Below, piece after piece: positions 40,372 to 54,691 of a stretch of DNA of 64,000 nucleotides (position 1 is the stretch's first letter; the number at the start of each line of letters is the position of its first letter). A model generated the notes under the pieces. It saw only the letters and a list, made by a program, of their open reading frames with translations, made no database searches and was not told the origin of the DNA. The translations under genes were made by a program, and so were the position numbers. This stretch comes from Pseudoscleropodium purum. Taxonomy: Eukaryota > Streptophyta > Bryopsida > Hypnales > Brachytheciaceae. Location: the NCBI GenBank assembly GCA_963969395.1, contig OZ017796.1, positions 1,862,501-1,926,500 of the forward strand. Direction: 5' to 3'.

Positions 40372-42449
40372 AACACCAAATATATTGTGATAAAAGAATC
40401 TTAATTCTTTTGGCAAGGATTGATGTTGAAAAAATTGGTAAAGTAAACTTGCCAATTACTGCACAAACAAAATTCAAATCTTGTTTCACAATATTGTAGA
40501 AACTTGCATGCTCTGAAACTTGGCATGATTGTTAAATATTGTGTTAAGAATCACTTTCAAAAAATAGAGTGAAAAAAGGTTTCTTCTTGTGAATTTCATT
40601 TCAACTTAAAGATAACAAGCCTAAAATCTTGTAAAAAAACCCTTACCACCCTTCACCTCATAGCGTATGGTGCCTATATAGTAATCTGGCTTTCTCTTAT
40701 TGGGTCTCAGTTGCCAAGGACATTGTTTGCTTGTGCCTATTCACGTCTTGCAAGGTTACTGTGCAGTTAATGGCCTCTTTGTTGTCTGGTTAATAGAACT
40801 ATCCGATAAATAGCAAGTTTATTCTAAGCCAAACTGGATCTGTCTCTTGCAGGCATGCATCCTTTAGAGGCAATCAAAGTTGAGGAATTGTAAAAGTATG
40901 GCTAGGTCATCAATAAGCTACCGTTTCATAAAGATGGAGGTGGACATTTTCTCCAATAGGATTCAGTAACGTAATCAACTTTGATTGTGTGCATTTGATG
41001 ATAGTCCATTCATAACTTGGTTTATAACCACATGATAATTATTCAACTAAGGAGGCAACATTCATTCATAACTGGTTGTTGACTTTTGAAATGCTAATGT
41101 GGCATAATCCCATTGGCAATCTATCACCATTGCCATTACAAGTTGCAATTCATAACCTTCCTTCTTTTGAATTTGCTTCCTACACCCTTGAATCATGACG
41201 ATCAAAGGTTGTGATTGGAAAAATGTACAATTGGTTATGTATGATAACCTGTTCGCCACTAGTGCAACTCATTGGTTATCTAATATGTAACCCCATGGTA
41301 CTCATCCATGAAGGCACCATTCATTCTTAACCACATGATATTCGTCCACAAAGGCAACATTCAATCTTAACCACATGATATTCATCCACAAAGGCAACAT
41401 TCATTCTTAACCACATGATATTCATCCACAAAGGCAACATTCATTCTTAACCACATGATATTCATCCATGAAGGGAACAATTAGGTGAGTTTTATTTGGG
41501 GATAGAGCTTGTTATGCCTTGTAACCCATTTGCCACTTCCCAATGGTTTGAGGGTCACCTAGTTTGATACATTTTTCCTTGTATTTTTATACAAATCTAT
41601 CATTTTTGTCATTTTTGTCAATTTCATCAAATTGGTTATAAAAAAAAGTTATTTGTAAAAGATTCATGAATTGTTTAGAATGATTGAGAAGGCAATTGAA
41701 CAAAACATTGATTTGAAGCAGCTCTATTCACCATCAAGAATATGATTTGAAAAATTTTAGAAATTAATCATAAAATATTGTTTAGGCCTCCAAATGACCA
41801 ATGTATAATTGTATAGATTCCTGTTTTTTTAATAGCAATTAGTTTTAGCCCATATTTAGTACAAAATTGTAGTATGAAACATTTTTCCAACATGGATTTG
41901 TACTAGTGCAACAACTTGTACCAAATTTGGTTCTCCATCATTGTTCCTTCCAACAACTTATATAAAACACTTGGTTTTGTTTTTTCTTGCAATTTTATTT
42001 AACCTAATATGAATGCTAAGGTTTGAGAGTGTCCTATAAATGACTTTTAATCCCTAAGAGATGAGATGGTCAAAAATCATGTTGATCTAAATTTAACCTA
42101 TTAAATTGTATTTGAATTTCAATCCTACATTTTTATTTCATGAAATTCAGTCATTGTGAAAAAATTCAATTTTTTTCATAAAATATTGTCATTGTTATAA
42201 ATTTCATAGCAAAAAGTGAAAATAAGTAAGTAAAAATTGAAAAATATTCCAACTAGTTTAAAAACTTTTCAAGAAATACAAGTAGAAATAAAAATTCATG
42301 TGAAATTTTCTCAATTGATCATGTTATTTTTTACAACCAAAACATCCTTATCAATGATCTTTGAGTCAAATTCCACTATTAAGTTACATTTATCTTCTTA
42401 TATAATTGATGTATAAAATTTAGATACTTATCACTTGTGGAAAAATGTA
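40372..42449. other. AT-rich intergenic DNA with a minisatellite
   Basis: No gene recognised. Includes the 40 bp tandem repeat at 41297-41475 listed separately. Confidence 0.5.
41297..41475. repeat. 40 bp minisatellite, about 4.5 copies
   Basis: Unit reads CCACATGATATTCATCCACA then AAGGCAACATTCATTCTTAA. The central copies are nearly identical, the outer ones diverged; a further diverged fragment lies near 41029-41075. Confidence 0.85.
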
Positions 42450-42663
42450 CTCCTTCCTTCCCAAAGTGATCTTTTGGTTACAATTTATGTTTGGGGTTTT
42501 TTGCTAAAAATAATGTTATCTCAACCTATTTCAAGTTGTAAGTAGAATTTGGTACACTCCTATCCGTCAAACATTGAAGTTCAAAGTCCTTTTCAAAGTG
42601 TAGTATTAAAATGATTGCAATAAAATTAAGGGTAATTGAAAGATCATTTTTGGAAAGAGGGAG
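42450..42663. mobile_element. Stowaway-like MITE
   Basis: About 214 bp. Left end CTCCTTCCTTCCCAAAGTGA and the complement of the right end (CTCCCTCTTTCCAAAAATGA) match over about 20 bp, with TA on both flanks (42448-42449, 42664-42665). Same end type as the element at 8215. Non-coding. Confidence 0.75.
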
Positions 42664-43086
42664 TATTTTTTGTTGAAGTTGATTTTTTTTGTAATTTTTG
42701 AAGGAAAAATAAAATTATATTCATTTAAAAAAAGAAAAAGATGGATATATAATTATATCAATTATAATATATTTTAGAATAATCTGGAATTTTTACCATA
42801 ATTGGTGGTTACAATGTTAAACATAATTTAGTTATTTAAATTTTAAAATCATTTTTAAAGAAGAAAGTAGGAATGAAAAACATACAAAATAGTGTAATTT
42901 GGATTCTAATACATTGAGCCTACAATAGCAATTGTTCTTTCAATTTTTGGATTTTTTATAAATTTCAAAATGGGATAGAATCAAAACTTATTAAGATTTA
43001 TATTCCTAGTTTAAATCAAATTACCAAGAATCGTTATTTTGAGGGTTACAATCAAAGTTGACCAAGGAACATTCACACTTTGGATG

Positions 43087-43880
43087 AAGAAAGCACCTTT
43101 TCATCCAAGAATCTATTAATTTTTGGCAAATAACCTTGGTGAGAGGGCTATGTCCTAGAATTAATTAAAGGAGCCAACCCATTTCCAACTACTTAAGTAA
43201 TTGAACACATTTGAAGTGTGGGTATGTTGAATGGAAAAATCTTCTATATATAGAAGTAGATTTAACGAAGATTCCATTGTTTTTTAGAATTTTATTTCCC
43301 AAAACAAAATTACCATTCCTCCTACACTAGTCATATAGGTCATTTAATTTCTAACCAAGGGTTGGTTGCAAAATCAAGAGTCTTATAGCCCAATCATAAT
43401 GTGCCATTCCTAGTCACTTACTCATCTTGTACCTCCATAGAAATACATCACCTTTTAGCCCAATTATAATGCACCACTCCTACTTCCAAAATGGAAGGTG
43501 ATCATGCATCATTCCATAGTCTCTTGCATATGTGGCTTTGGAGTCGTCTAGAATTGCTTTGCTAGATGAAACTTGTCGACATGAGCTGCTCTTGGTGCCT
43601 TCACTCAAAGCTTGAAAAAAAAGAACAATTCCTAACCACACTTTTGTTAAATGCACAATTTTCTACTTTAGTACCTGCTTGCTACCTTGCTGAGGCCTTG
43701 TGGGAAAATTATTTCATCCCCAAGAGCCTACTACCATAGACAACCTCATGTGTATGGGACTCATAATGGGTTGATTCCCATAACATGAAGAATGCACCTC
43801 TTCATCCAAAAGTCTATTAATTTGTACGAGATGACCTTGGTGACAAAGCTGTGTCCTTTTAGAGATTAATTAAAAAGTGG
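43087..43880. repeat. ~700 bp unit with ~90 bp direct terminal repeats (TRIM-like?)
   Basis: A block at 43087-43172 recurs at 43790-43880 in direct orientation (TTCATCCAA, GTCTATTAATTT / ATCTATTAATTT, ACCTTGGTGA, TGTCCT, ATTAATTAAA in order). The interior has an internal duplication (AGCCCAAT.ATAATG at 43389 and 43459) and no coding region. The layout suggests a terminal-repeat retrotransposon in miniature, but no primer-binding site was seen. Confidence 0.35.
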
Positions 43881-43897
43881 ACATGACGCAGCATCGT

Positions 43898-44005
43898 GTC
43901 AAGGATAGAAGGAAATCACAAAGAGACGAAGTTGTCTGTACTTCGGCAGACGGAAGTGTCGCTAGTGATGGCTAGTGAAACTTTGTGATCATTGTGATCC
44001 TTGAC
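43898..44005. other. Hairpin-forming sequence 3' of S6K
   Basis: GTCAAGGAT...ATCACAAAG (43898-43923) pairs with CTTTGTGAT...ATCCTTGAC (43981-44005), two 9 bp stems separated by an internal loop. A smaller stem GTCTG/CAGAC sits in the loop at 43934-43951. Could be a structured RNA or the ends of a small MITE. Confidence 0.5.
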
Positions 44006-44888
44006 AGATACGTCCAGAGTCAAGAATCACGATTCGGACTCTATACTTTACTTCTGGAAATTTCTGCATGAAAGGCACTTCCAGAGATTTTCTTACAGTT
44101 GGGATCGCACCAAGTTTTCGCTGCATTCGCAGCTAGCACGACGATAATCAACAACAATAGAACATCCCTATAGAGATGACTGGAAACGGGCATCCACGTC
44201 CCAACAAGTGAAAATCTGAGCATCGACTTGAAGTACCCATTACCTGCAGAAACAAGAACTGAAAATGGGAAATAGCTCTTGAATTGAAGATAGAACCTTA
44301 GATCGTCAACGTCCGCAGGATTTCAAAGTTCCACATCAAAGCAACCCAAGAGTCATACCTAGAATTGAGCCCAATCACATATACAAACGATAGTACACAA
44401 ATCAAGAGAGTGCCTTTATTATGGAAGCCCCAGCTTAATGCTGATGCTCCATCGAGAGTTGTCAACGAATTTTTGACCGCCGAAAAATGGGTTAATTGTT
44501 TCAGACCGACATGTTCCGAATCTGCAACTCCTCTCCGTGATTTACAAACACAACCCGCCCGTATTTCCGACATGCTGAACAGTCGACTTCTAGCTAATTT
44601 CACATAAGAACACCCACAATGTGGGGCCTGGGCTGAAGCGCCCTCTAAAAAACCCCATGTAAAGAAGACTAGTCCATGACCTAAATCTTCAATTCTATGA
44701 AAAATGTGCAGGAGGGAGGAACATCTGTCCAGAGGAGTAGAGCAAATCCCCCAACTGATCCAACCCAACTACTATAAATACATAAAAAGAGCAAACCTGA
44801 AGGCCTCAAATGGATTTTAATCTCGAACAATACAAAAACAAACTTGACCCAATGTAATGAAGAGTGATTGTGAATCATAAAAAAAGCT
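44006..44888 (-). other. Probable S6K 3' untranslated region and flank
   Basis: Directly follows the S6K stop on the minus strand and has genic base composition. Frames of 156 codons (44298-44768) and 60 codons (44041-44223) occur on the same strand but lack any recognised domain. Confidence 0.4.
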
Positions 44889-47765
<2,877 letters not shown>

Positions 47766-48780
47766 ATCTCTACAAATAGCCACAATAGAATTAGAATATT
47801 CTCAGTACCTTTGTGCCCAGGTGAATAGTTGATATCAGAGGGTAGCTCCAATTCAAAAGCACGAATAAATATCCTAAAAATTCATGATGAATTCCAAGGG
47901 TTGGGGAAAACTGCATGTCCTCTTACCTGAGATAAGCTTCAACCTCCGTTGGCCTTGCCGCAGTTCTGCAAATGCCCCTGCTGAACTCACAACTCTGTCC
48001 CACAAAGAAGGATAATAAGTAAAAACTCTTCCAAAACCAAGTTCCATGGCCACAAATGACCAAAACGATTTTAAAATCAAATCTTATGTTACTGAAAGAT
48101 TCAATCTCTACATACTTTCCCAGTCTTCGAAATAGGTTAAAGAAGAAGAAGAGAGACAGAGGTGTGTGTGTGTGTGTGTGTACTTAAAAACTATTTGTTC
48201 AACTCTCAAAACAGAAGTTTCCCACAAAGCCTAACCCTCTCCAGGGAAACGAAAAACGAAAAACGATAACGTAATTCTAAGAATGAAAACACATTTCGAC
48301 TGCACTGCTCAGACTCCTGGACTGCCTCCCCGAAATGCAGTGTTCCAAAGAAAATTACCTTGAGCTGCCTGCTTCCGTAGATGTGAGAACACCGCCACCT
48401 ACACTAACTCTTGATCAAATATCTTGAACTCTTGATCGAACTCTCGATCGAACTCTTGATCAAATATCCAATCCTCGAACGCCGAAAATCAAAATGGCAT
48501 CCGCCTCTCTAATTAATTAGGCTTTCAAATTAATAGTCATCCTTGCACTGAGGCTGCGAACGTGACCAACCCCTCACACCACCGGCACGTCGCCTCGAAA
48601 CCCTAAGCCGGTCCTTAGGGCTCCCAGCACTCCACAGTCACATCGTCCCGAGCTTCGTAGAAAGAAGAAGAAGAGGAGAAGGCCAGCCGCGGTTGCCAAC
48701 AACAAAAACAAAGCGACGTAGTTCGTTCACCAAGCTAAGTTACACCCTCACGCAAACCCTCGCGAATACGCAGAAGAAGA
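47766..48780 (-). promoter_or_regulatory. S6K 5' leader with two introns (inferred)
   Basis: Read on the minus strand, three leader pieces can be built from splice signals: an outer exon ending at 48359 (donor GTAATT), a 68-base middle exon at 47927-47994 (CAG acceptor, GTAAGAG donor) with no ATG, and four bases (47766-47769) before the start codon. The outer exon, whose 5' limit is unknown, contains a tandem CTCTTGATC-type repeat at 48407-48470. A (TG)n run at 48162-48181 lies in the first leader intron. No TATA box was identified. Exon limits are inferred from consensus sites only. Confidence 0.5.
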
Positions 48781-49965
48781 GGCGTGCTCTTCAACACAAC
48801 GTTGTTTGCGGAGAAGGTAGGAAACGGCATGTGCGGTAAAAAATTGGAATACAAGGAGGGAAGGAACTGCGGGGCCGGAACCTGGTTATCTCCGCAGGGC
48901 CCGCTCTACTTGGCCGCCCGCCATAGCCAGAAGCTCAGAAACCAAGGAGGTGTAAATTTGCCACCGACCCCGCAGGAAAGCGTGTGGCCCCCTATTTCCG
49001 CAGGTTGAAGATGAACCGGTGTCCGTCTGTCTCTCTGTTTTTGAGTGGCGGGAGGGGGGGCGGGGTACGCTACAGGGCCCTTGACCGTTCCCTTGGAGGA
49101 TCCAATGGATATGCTCGGTATTTCTTTATCTTCACTTGTTTTTCTTTTGGAAGGAGTAAGGAAACTCAAAATTTGCATCCATATAACGGGTAGTCATAGC
49201 ATATGGTTAATATCCAAAAGATGTTTTCATATTCTATGTGAGAAAAATTGTCAATTTCAGATGATTTTTTTTTTATAAATATTAACAAATTGAAAATTTC
49301 AGAAGGTACATATGGCATTACCTCATAGCTTTTGCAAAAAAATTGAAAAGGGTATACACATAAAACTTTTGAGTAAACCCCTTATAGTGTGAAATGAATT
49401 CATAAACTCAACATGCGAAGCCCATTCCAATTACTCATATTTATATTCCTTGGAACTTATGGAATTTGCAAACCATAACAGGATATATCTATGTTTTGTG
49501 CTTGAGAATACATGTGTATTTTATATTCCTATTTTGTATTTGTATATTGTAAGTGTATCCATATCCGCATCATGTATTTCATAATTTATAACCATATCCA
49601 TATTTTGTATCTATGTTTTGTATCAAAATTTGGATGACCAAGATTGTTTATTCTATAGAGATCAATAGCTTTGGTTTTTCCAAAGGAGGAGTGAGGAATT
49701 AAAATACAAACATCATGTTTGCATCTTTTTGGTAAATAGTCACACCTTTCTAGAGAATGAAACTTCTATGCAAATAATAGAAATTTTCTATATGTTTCCA
49801 AAAACAAAACTTTTATGAAAATTGAACTTAAGAAGGTATAGAGTGAATAGAGGAGTCAATAGGAGTCCTTCTCCGTGAAGAAAGTTTAACCTCCATTTGA
49901 GAATGGATAATAGAGAATGGTGGAAAATAGAGAGAAATGGAGAAACTTTTTCATGCCCATTCTTT
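48781..49965. other. S6K upstream region grading into AT-rich spacer
   Basis: GC-richer to about 49110, probably S6K promoter or upstream DNA, then AT-rich. No divergent gene recognised. Confidence 0.4.
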
Positions 49966-50255
49966 CATTAGAAGATTTTTGGGGCCTTCAGATGCTTGCG
50001 AGTTATCACAGCCTGCGAATGCAAGGAACAGATTCGATGCAACAGTCTGACGTGGCCGAGACCCTACCACGTCATTGACCATTTTTATTTTATTTTTTAA
50101 TTTTGCATTTGGAGACTAATTTATTGTTTTTTTTATTTTTATAATTTTTATGGAAAAAAAAATTCTTATAGTAGGCCGTTCCCCTCGCTGCAAGGAACAG
50201 TTGCAAGGGAACAAGCCCAAACCAGGCTTTTGGACCCCCAAAAACTCTTCTAATG
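49966..50255. mobile_element. MITE family B, copy 1
   Basis: About 290 bp. Left CATTAGAAGATTTTTGGGG and right CCCCCAAAAACTCTTCTAATG form inverted ends. The interior shares GTGGCC.AGACCCT.CCAC and CGTTCCC blocks with the copy at 59913. Non-coding. Confidence 0.7.
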
Positions 50256-52588
50256 ATGTTGAAAAGAAGAGAGAAAAACTTCTCAATCTTTAGAAGAATG
50301 GGCCCCAAGTACACAACCCCCATATTATATTGTTGTGGTTATATTCACTTATAATGGAGATTGATTCAATCTAAAGGATTATAATTTGTTTTATTGTAGA
50401 AAATTCTTGTAGCCCTTTAAACAAGGAATCCAAAAATGTCATTATATACATGAAATGAATATTTTTGGAGGACCATAATTGCATTAAAAACCTATTTATA
50501 TGAGTTTTCTTAATACATGTATTATCAGACAAGCTACTCAACTTCTTGGGCTTTTCAATAAAAATTAAAAATAATACATTGCAATTGAATTTTACTTGGA
50601 GGAAACTTCTTGTATGGGTTTTTAAAAACTATGCATAGATGAGATTTTTTTCTAATATGTATGCAATACAACATTTTCTACTTTATTTTTTTTTTCAATA
50701 CAATCTTTACCTTTCTTTTTGGTCTTCTTAATTTGATATAAAATTTACAAAAGCCATCTTCTAAGCTATTTTAATGTTGATTCTCCCTGCATATAATACA
50801 AGAGTTGCATTCCTGAGGAATAGACCCTCTACAATTCAAGGAGAGAGTGCCACATTCTCATTTTGTGAAGATTGAAATTGGGAGAAGAAGATGTGATAAC
50901 CTCTACTATTTTAAAGTTTTTGTTTTTGTTTTACTTGGTCTATATTGTTTTTTTCAGGTTGAATGAGTGATTACAAGGAGGTTTTTGAATTGAAATAGTG
51001 CCTCAGATGAAGGAATGAAAATGTATGAAATATCACTATCATATTTAATATTTAAAATAAACTATCTCTTCTACTTTATTTATTTATTCCTATACATTTT
51101 TATATATTTTTCATACATTTTCATTTGGGAGTATGAAATATTAGGCATAATCTAAAAGTTTTTACAAATTTGAAATAATTTAAAGAAATTTTTCAAAATA
51201 TTTATAAAAATAATCTAAACCAAATTTTTGACGCTATTTTGGAAGTACTTTGCTGATAAATAGTCCAATTTTTACATTATTTGAATGAAATGAACTCTAT
51301 ATTTCTTTACACCATGTTCATAAGATTTTTGGATTGTGCCTTCCCCTAGTGTAATTATCAAAAACAACTCAAAGATGTATTGAGTTTACAAAAACTCGAT
51401 GAAGTATACAAGTTTTAGATATTATTAAGAATGGTTGGGTATAATCAATGATTGGATGAATGAAATGGGATGATTTTTCTAACCTTCTTGTACATTCTAC
51501 ATTGTACATTGCACTATGAACAACAAAATATAAATAGTCATATTTTTTTAGATTGATGCTTTATAAATATTCATTGAGTGTTTAATACAACTTCTAAATA
51601 GTTATTTTTTATACAGGAGGATCTCAATAACCATGGATTGATGTTCAATATAAGTTAAGTTAGTATAGAAAACATTTTTTAAACACATTGTAGTTTAATC
51701 TTTATGCTTAAATTTAAATAAGTAATTTATTTTAGAATTTCATGATCGATTGTAAGTACTTTCAAATATTTTTTTACTACAAAAAATATAGAACATAGTT
51801 GAGACCATATTATGGCTTCATTGGCACTAAACAATTAAACTATGTGCAAGATCAAATTTTAATAGGAAACCTTGTAGGGATGAAATTGTATTAGGTAGAT
51901 GTTGATTTTAATAGGGCATGAAGACAATAACATTCAATTAAAAATTGTTGGAACATTGACTAAATTAATATGTGGATTTGTTAAAAGAGGTTCTCTATAT
52001 CAAATTTGTAGGATAACATGATTTTAGACAATAGCAACCAATTAGTGTTTACATTCACACGTGTACATTTGAAATGGTCTTATAAAAGCATTTAGGTATA
52101 TCTTTGGTTTGATTTCACTTTGTCATCATCACTACCAGTACTAAGTGTGAACACCGTTTAAATATAAGGCATGTTGTAATAGCAACATTGACCCAACTGA
52201 GAGAAACTAGGTGAATGCATTTACTATAGAGTATTGCTCACAAAATTTTGAGACTTTTAAATTTAGAAGTAATTTTTGGTTATTGTAAAACAATAATAGC
52301 ATTGACAAGTTTTTTCCTATTATTTAATTTTATCTTTAAAATAGATTTTGATAAATGCTAAAATATTTAATTTTAATTATTTTCAAATATAAAGTTTTTT
52401 TAAAATGATTTTCTAAAATTATAGTAATTATTTTAATAATTATTTTTTTGTCAAATTTGCTCTACTATTGTATTTTACATTGGCATTCAACAATGATACA
52501 TTCGTTTAGAATTTGACAAAATTGAATCAATGTTGCTTTTATTAAAAACTACCTTAGTACAAATATATTTAACTTTACAATTACATCA
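50256..52588. other. AT-rich intergenic DNA
   Basis: Very AT-rich, no gene and no defined repeat recognised. Confidence 0.5.
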
Positions 52589-52589
52589 A

Positions 52590-53450
52590 AAACTAAATTG
52601 CAAATCATGACACAATGGGAGGGAGAAACTTGCCTACCTGTATGAAAATAACTAAAACACAAAACATATATAATATAGTATAGGAAGGGAGACAAGTGTT
52701 GCAAAGAAGGTAGGCACGTATGTAATTGCCTTCTCTCCATCCTTTCCTTGGAAATAACAAAATTATAAATCATAGTGTAAGGAAATAGGCTTGTAGGTAT
52801 GGTGTAAGAAACAATGCAAGAAAAACATGTAAGGCCAATAAGCACATTCAATAAAAACTAATAAAAAGAAAGCATGAATGATGATAGGGGGGGTTGCCTA
52901 GTATCTCCATCAATGATTAATTTTAAAAATGAAAATGAAGCTAGGGAGGAAGACACATGCTTACATCCTATAACTCCAAACTAATATGATAGTGTGAAGG
53001 GGGTACACATACACCTAACTTTTTGTAAAACTATTTGTAAAACAATAAATGAGCAAATGGATAAGTTTGTGTCTATTCTCTTTGATACTATTCTAAACTA
53101 AAATATGACACAATGGTAGGAGGTATTAGATTCATTTCTACGACAAAGATAAAAAAATTATGTATAACAAATGATTTGAAGGTTTAGGCACATGCTTTCC
53201 TGTTTTCAAAGAAATCTACACTTTTAGAAATGGGTGTGAGGGAAGAAAACACTTGTATAAACACATTGGTAGGAAATTGAAGTATAAAATGAATGACGCA
53301 AGGGTGGTAATCAAGGGCCTAACTCCAATGACAAAAAAACTAAAATTTAAAATGATGCTAGAGGGTAGCTACCACTTGTCTACTTCATTTAGTATAAAGC
53401 TAAATTAGAAAAGTAATTCTAGGGGTAAAGCCATACATGTACTTCAATTA
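52590..53450. repeat. Strongly degenerate tandem array
   Basis: About ten recurrences of a motif resembling AACTAAAAT..AAATGATG followed by A/G-rich AGGGAGGGAGAC and a CTTACCT-like end, for example near 52590, 52855, 52925, 52975, 53095, 53275, 53335 and 53395. Spacing is irregular (about 50-180 bp). Confidence 0.4.
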
Positions 53451-54691
53451 TAATTCATGTATTCATGTCGTTTAATTATAATTCATTAGAGGTAAAGAAA
53501 AGTTGGTACTTGCTTAGCTCAATTATGGAATATTTTATTTCATGTAGTCTTTCAATAATTGTTTGACATATGCTTACTTCCTCTAATTATTAATTATTGG
53601 GTGTTGCTTCTTATTGATTAAATTTGAAAATGTGAATAGGTCATTTCATGCATGATTTAATAATGCACATAGGAAAAGAATGCATGAAGATAAGAATGGC
53701 ATTGTTACAAGAATTTGTTTATGTTGTTGGCAACATCCATCACTATTGTTGTTCTATTAGCATATGAATTCATAGAATAGTGAAAGTAAGAATTTTCATA
53801 GCCATGGAGTTTAATGATGGTACATAGAATTAAAATTGAATAATGATGTACTTTTTGTTTCGTATGAGGTGTATTTAAAGCAATTATATATGTAATATTT
53901 GTGAAATTCAAAAGTTGTAATATCAATGTACTATGCCTTCAAGATCATTTGGTCAAGTTAGGAAGTTCTACAAGTTTAAATACATATCAATTGTGGAAAT
54001 TTTCAAGGACATCAAGCTATTTTATAGAATTAATATTTGATTATTGTTTGAAAAATTATCATGGGACTAAATTGTATTGAGCAAACTTGAGACATAGTTG
54101 TATAAAATAGGAACAATGGTTTTCCACCAGCAAAAAATCTAGCATAAATGTTTATTTGGAGTTGATACATTGGTAATATAATAAGTATTGATATTGAGGG
54201 GATAATTGCTATATGATTTGAAGAATTATGAAATTTAATTGGATGCAAATTTTTAGCATTCAAAGAATAATATTTCTATTCTATTTCTTGTTTCAATTTT
54301 CATATCCATTTGAAATTTTCATATCCTTGTAAATATATAATTCTAATCTTTTAAAAAAAATGTTATTGATTGGTGTTGCAATGATAAAAAAAAAGTGCAT
54401 GCATCTAATTTCTTAGCCATATTTTTTCATCCATGAATCTTAAAATATAATTTATGTAATATTCTTTGCAATTATAAAATATATTTCAAAAATGCAACAA
54501 GTTTTCTACATGTGTACTTTCCAATAGACTTTTCATATGCTAGATTTACTTCTAATAAAACTAGCGTTTACTATAAATTCACTATTTTTCAAAGCAAAAG
54601 ATGGTCAAATTAACCAAAACAATATACTATTTCTATAAAACAAATTGCAAAAAATACTTCTAAATCATGCAATTAGCACACTATACACAAG
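53451..54691. other. AT-rich 3' flank of the RCK-like kinase
   Basis: No gene or defined repeat recognised. Short frames of 73-77 codons are in very AT-rich DNA. Confidence 0.5.

Noticed and set aside
44041..44223. 60-codon frame (-) with a hydrophobic LLLLIIVVL segment, like a secreted peptide
   Set aside because: Lies in the probable S6K 3' region, lacks an independent promoter or homologue, and a single hydrophobic stretch is weak evidence.
44298..44768. 156-codon frame (-)
   Set aside because: Follows the S6K stop on the same strand; no domain; best explained as 3' untranslated sequence.
47766..47783. Upstream start adding six residues to S6K
   Set aside because: It would use GTG and read through a TTTGTAG acceptor; the ATG at 47765 just after that acceptor is better.
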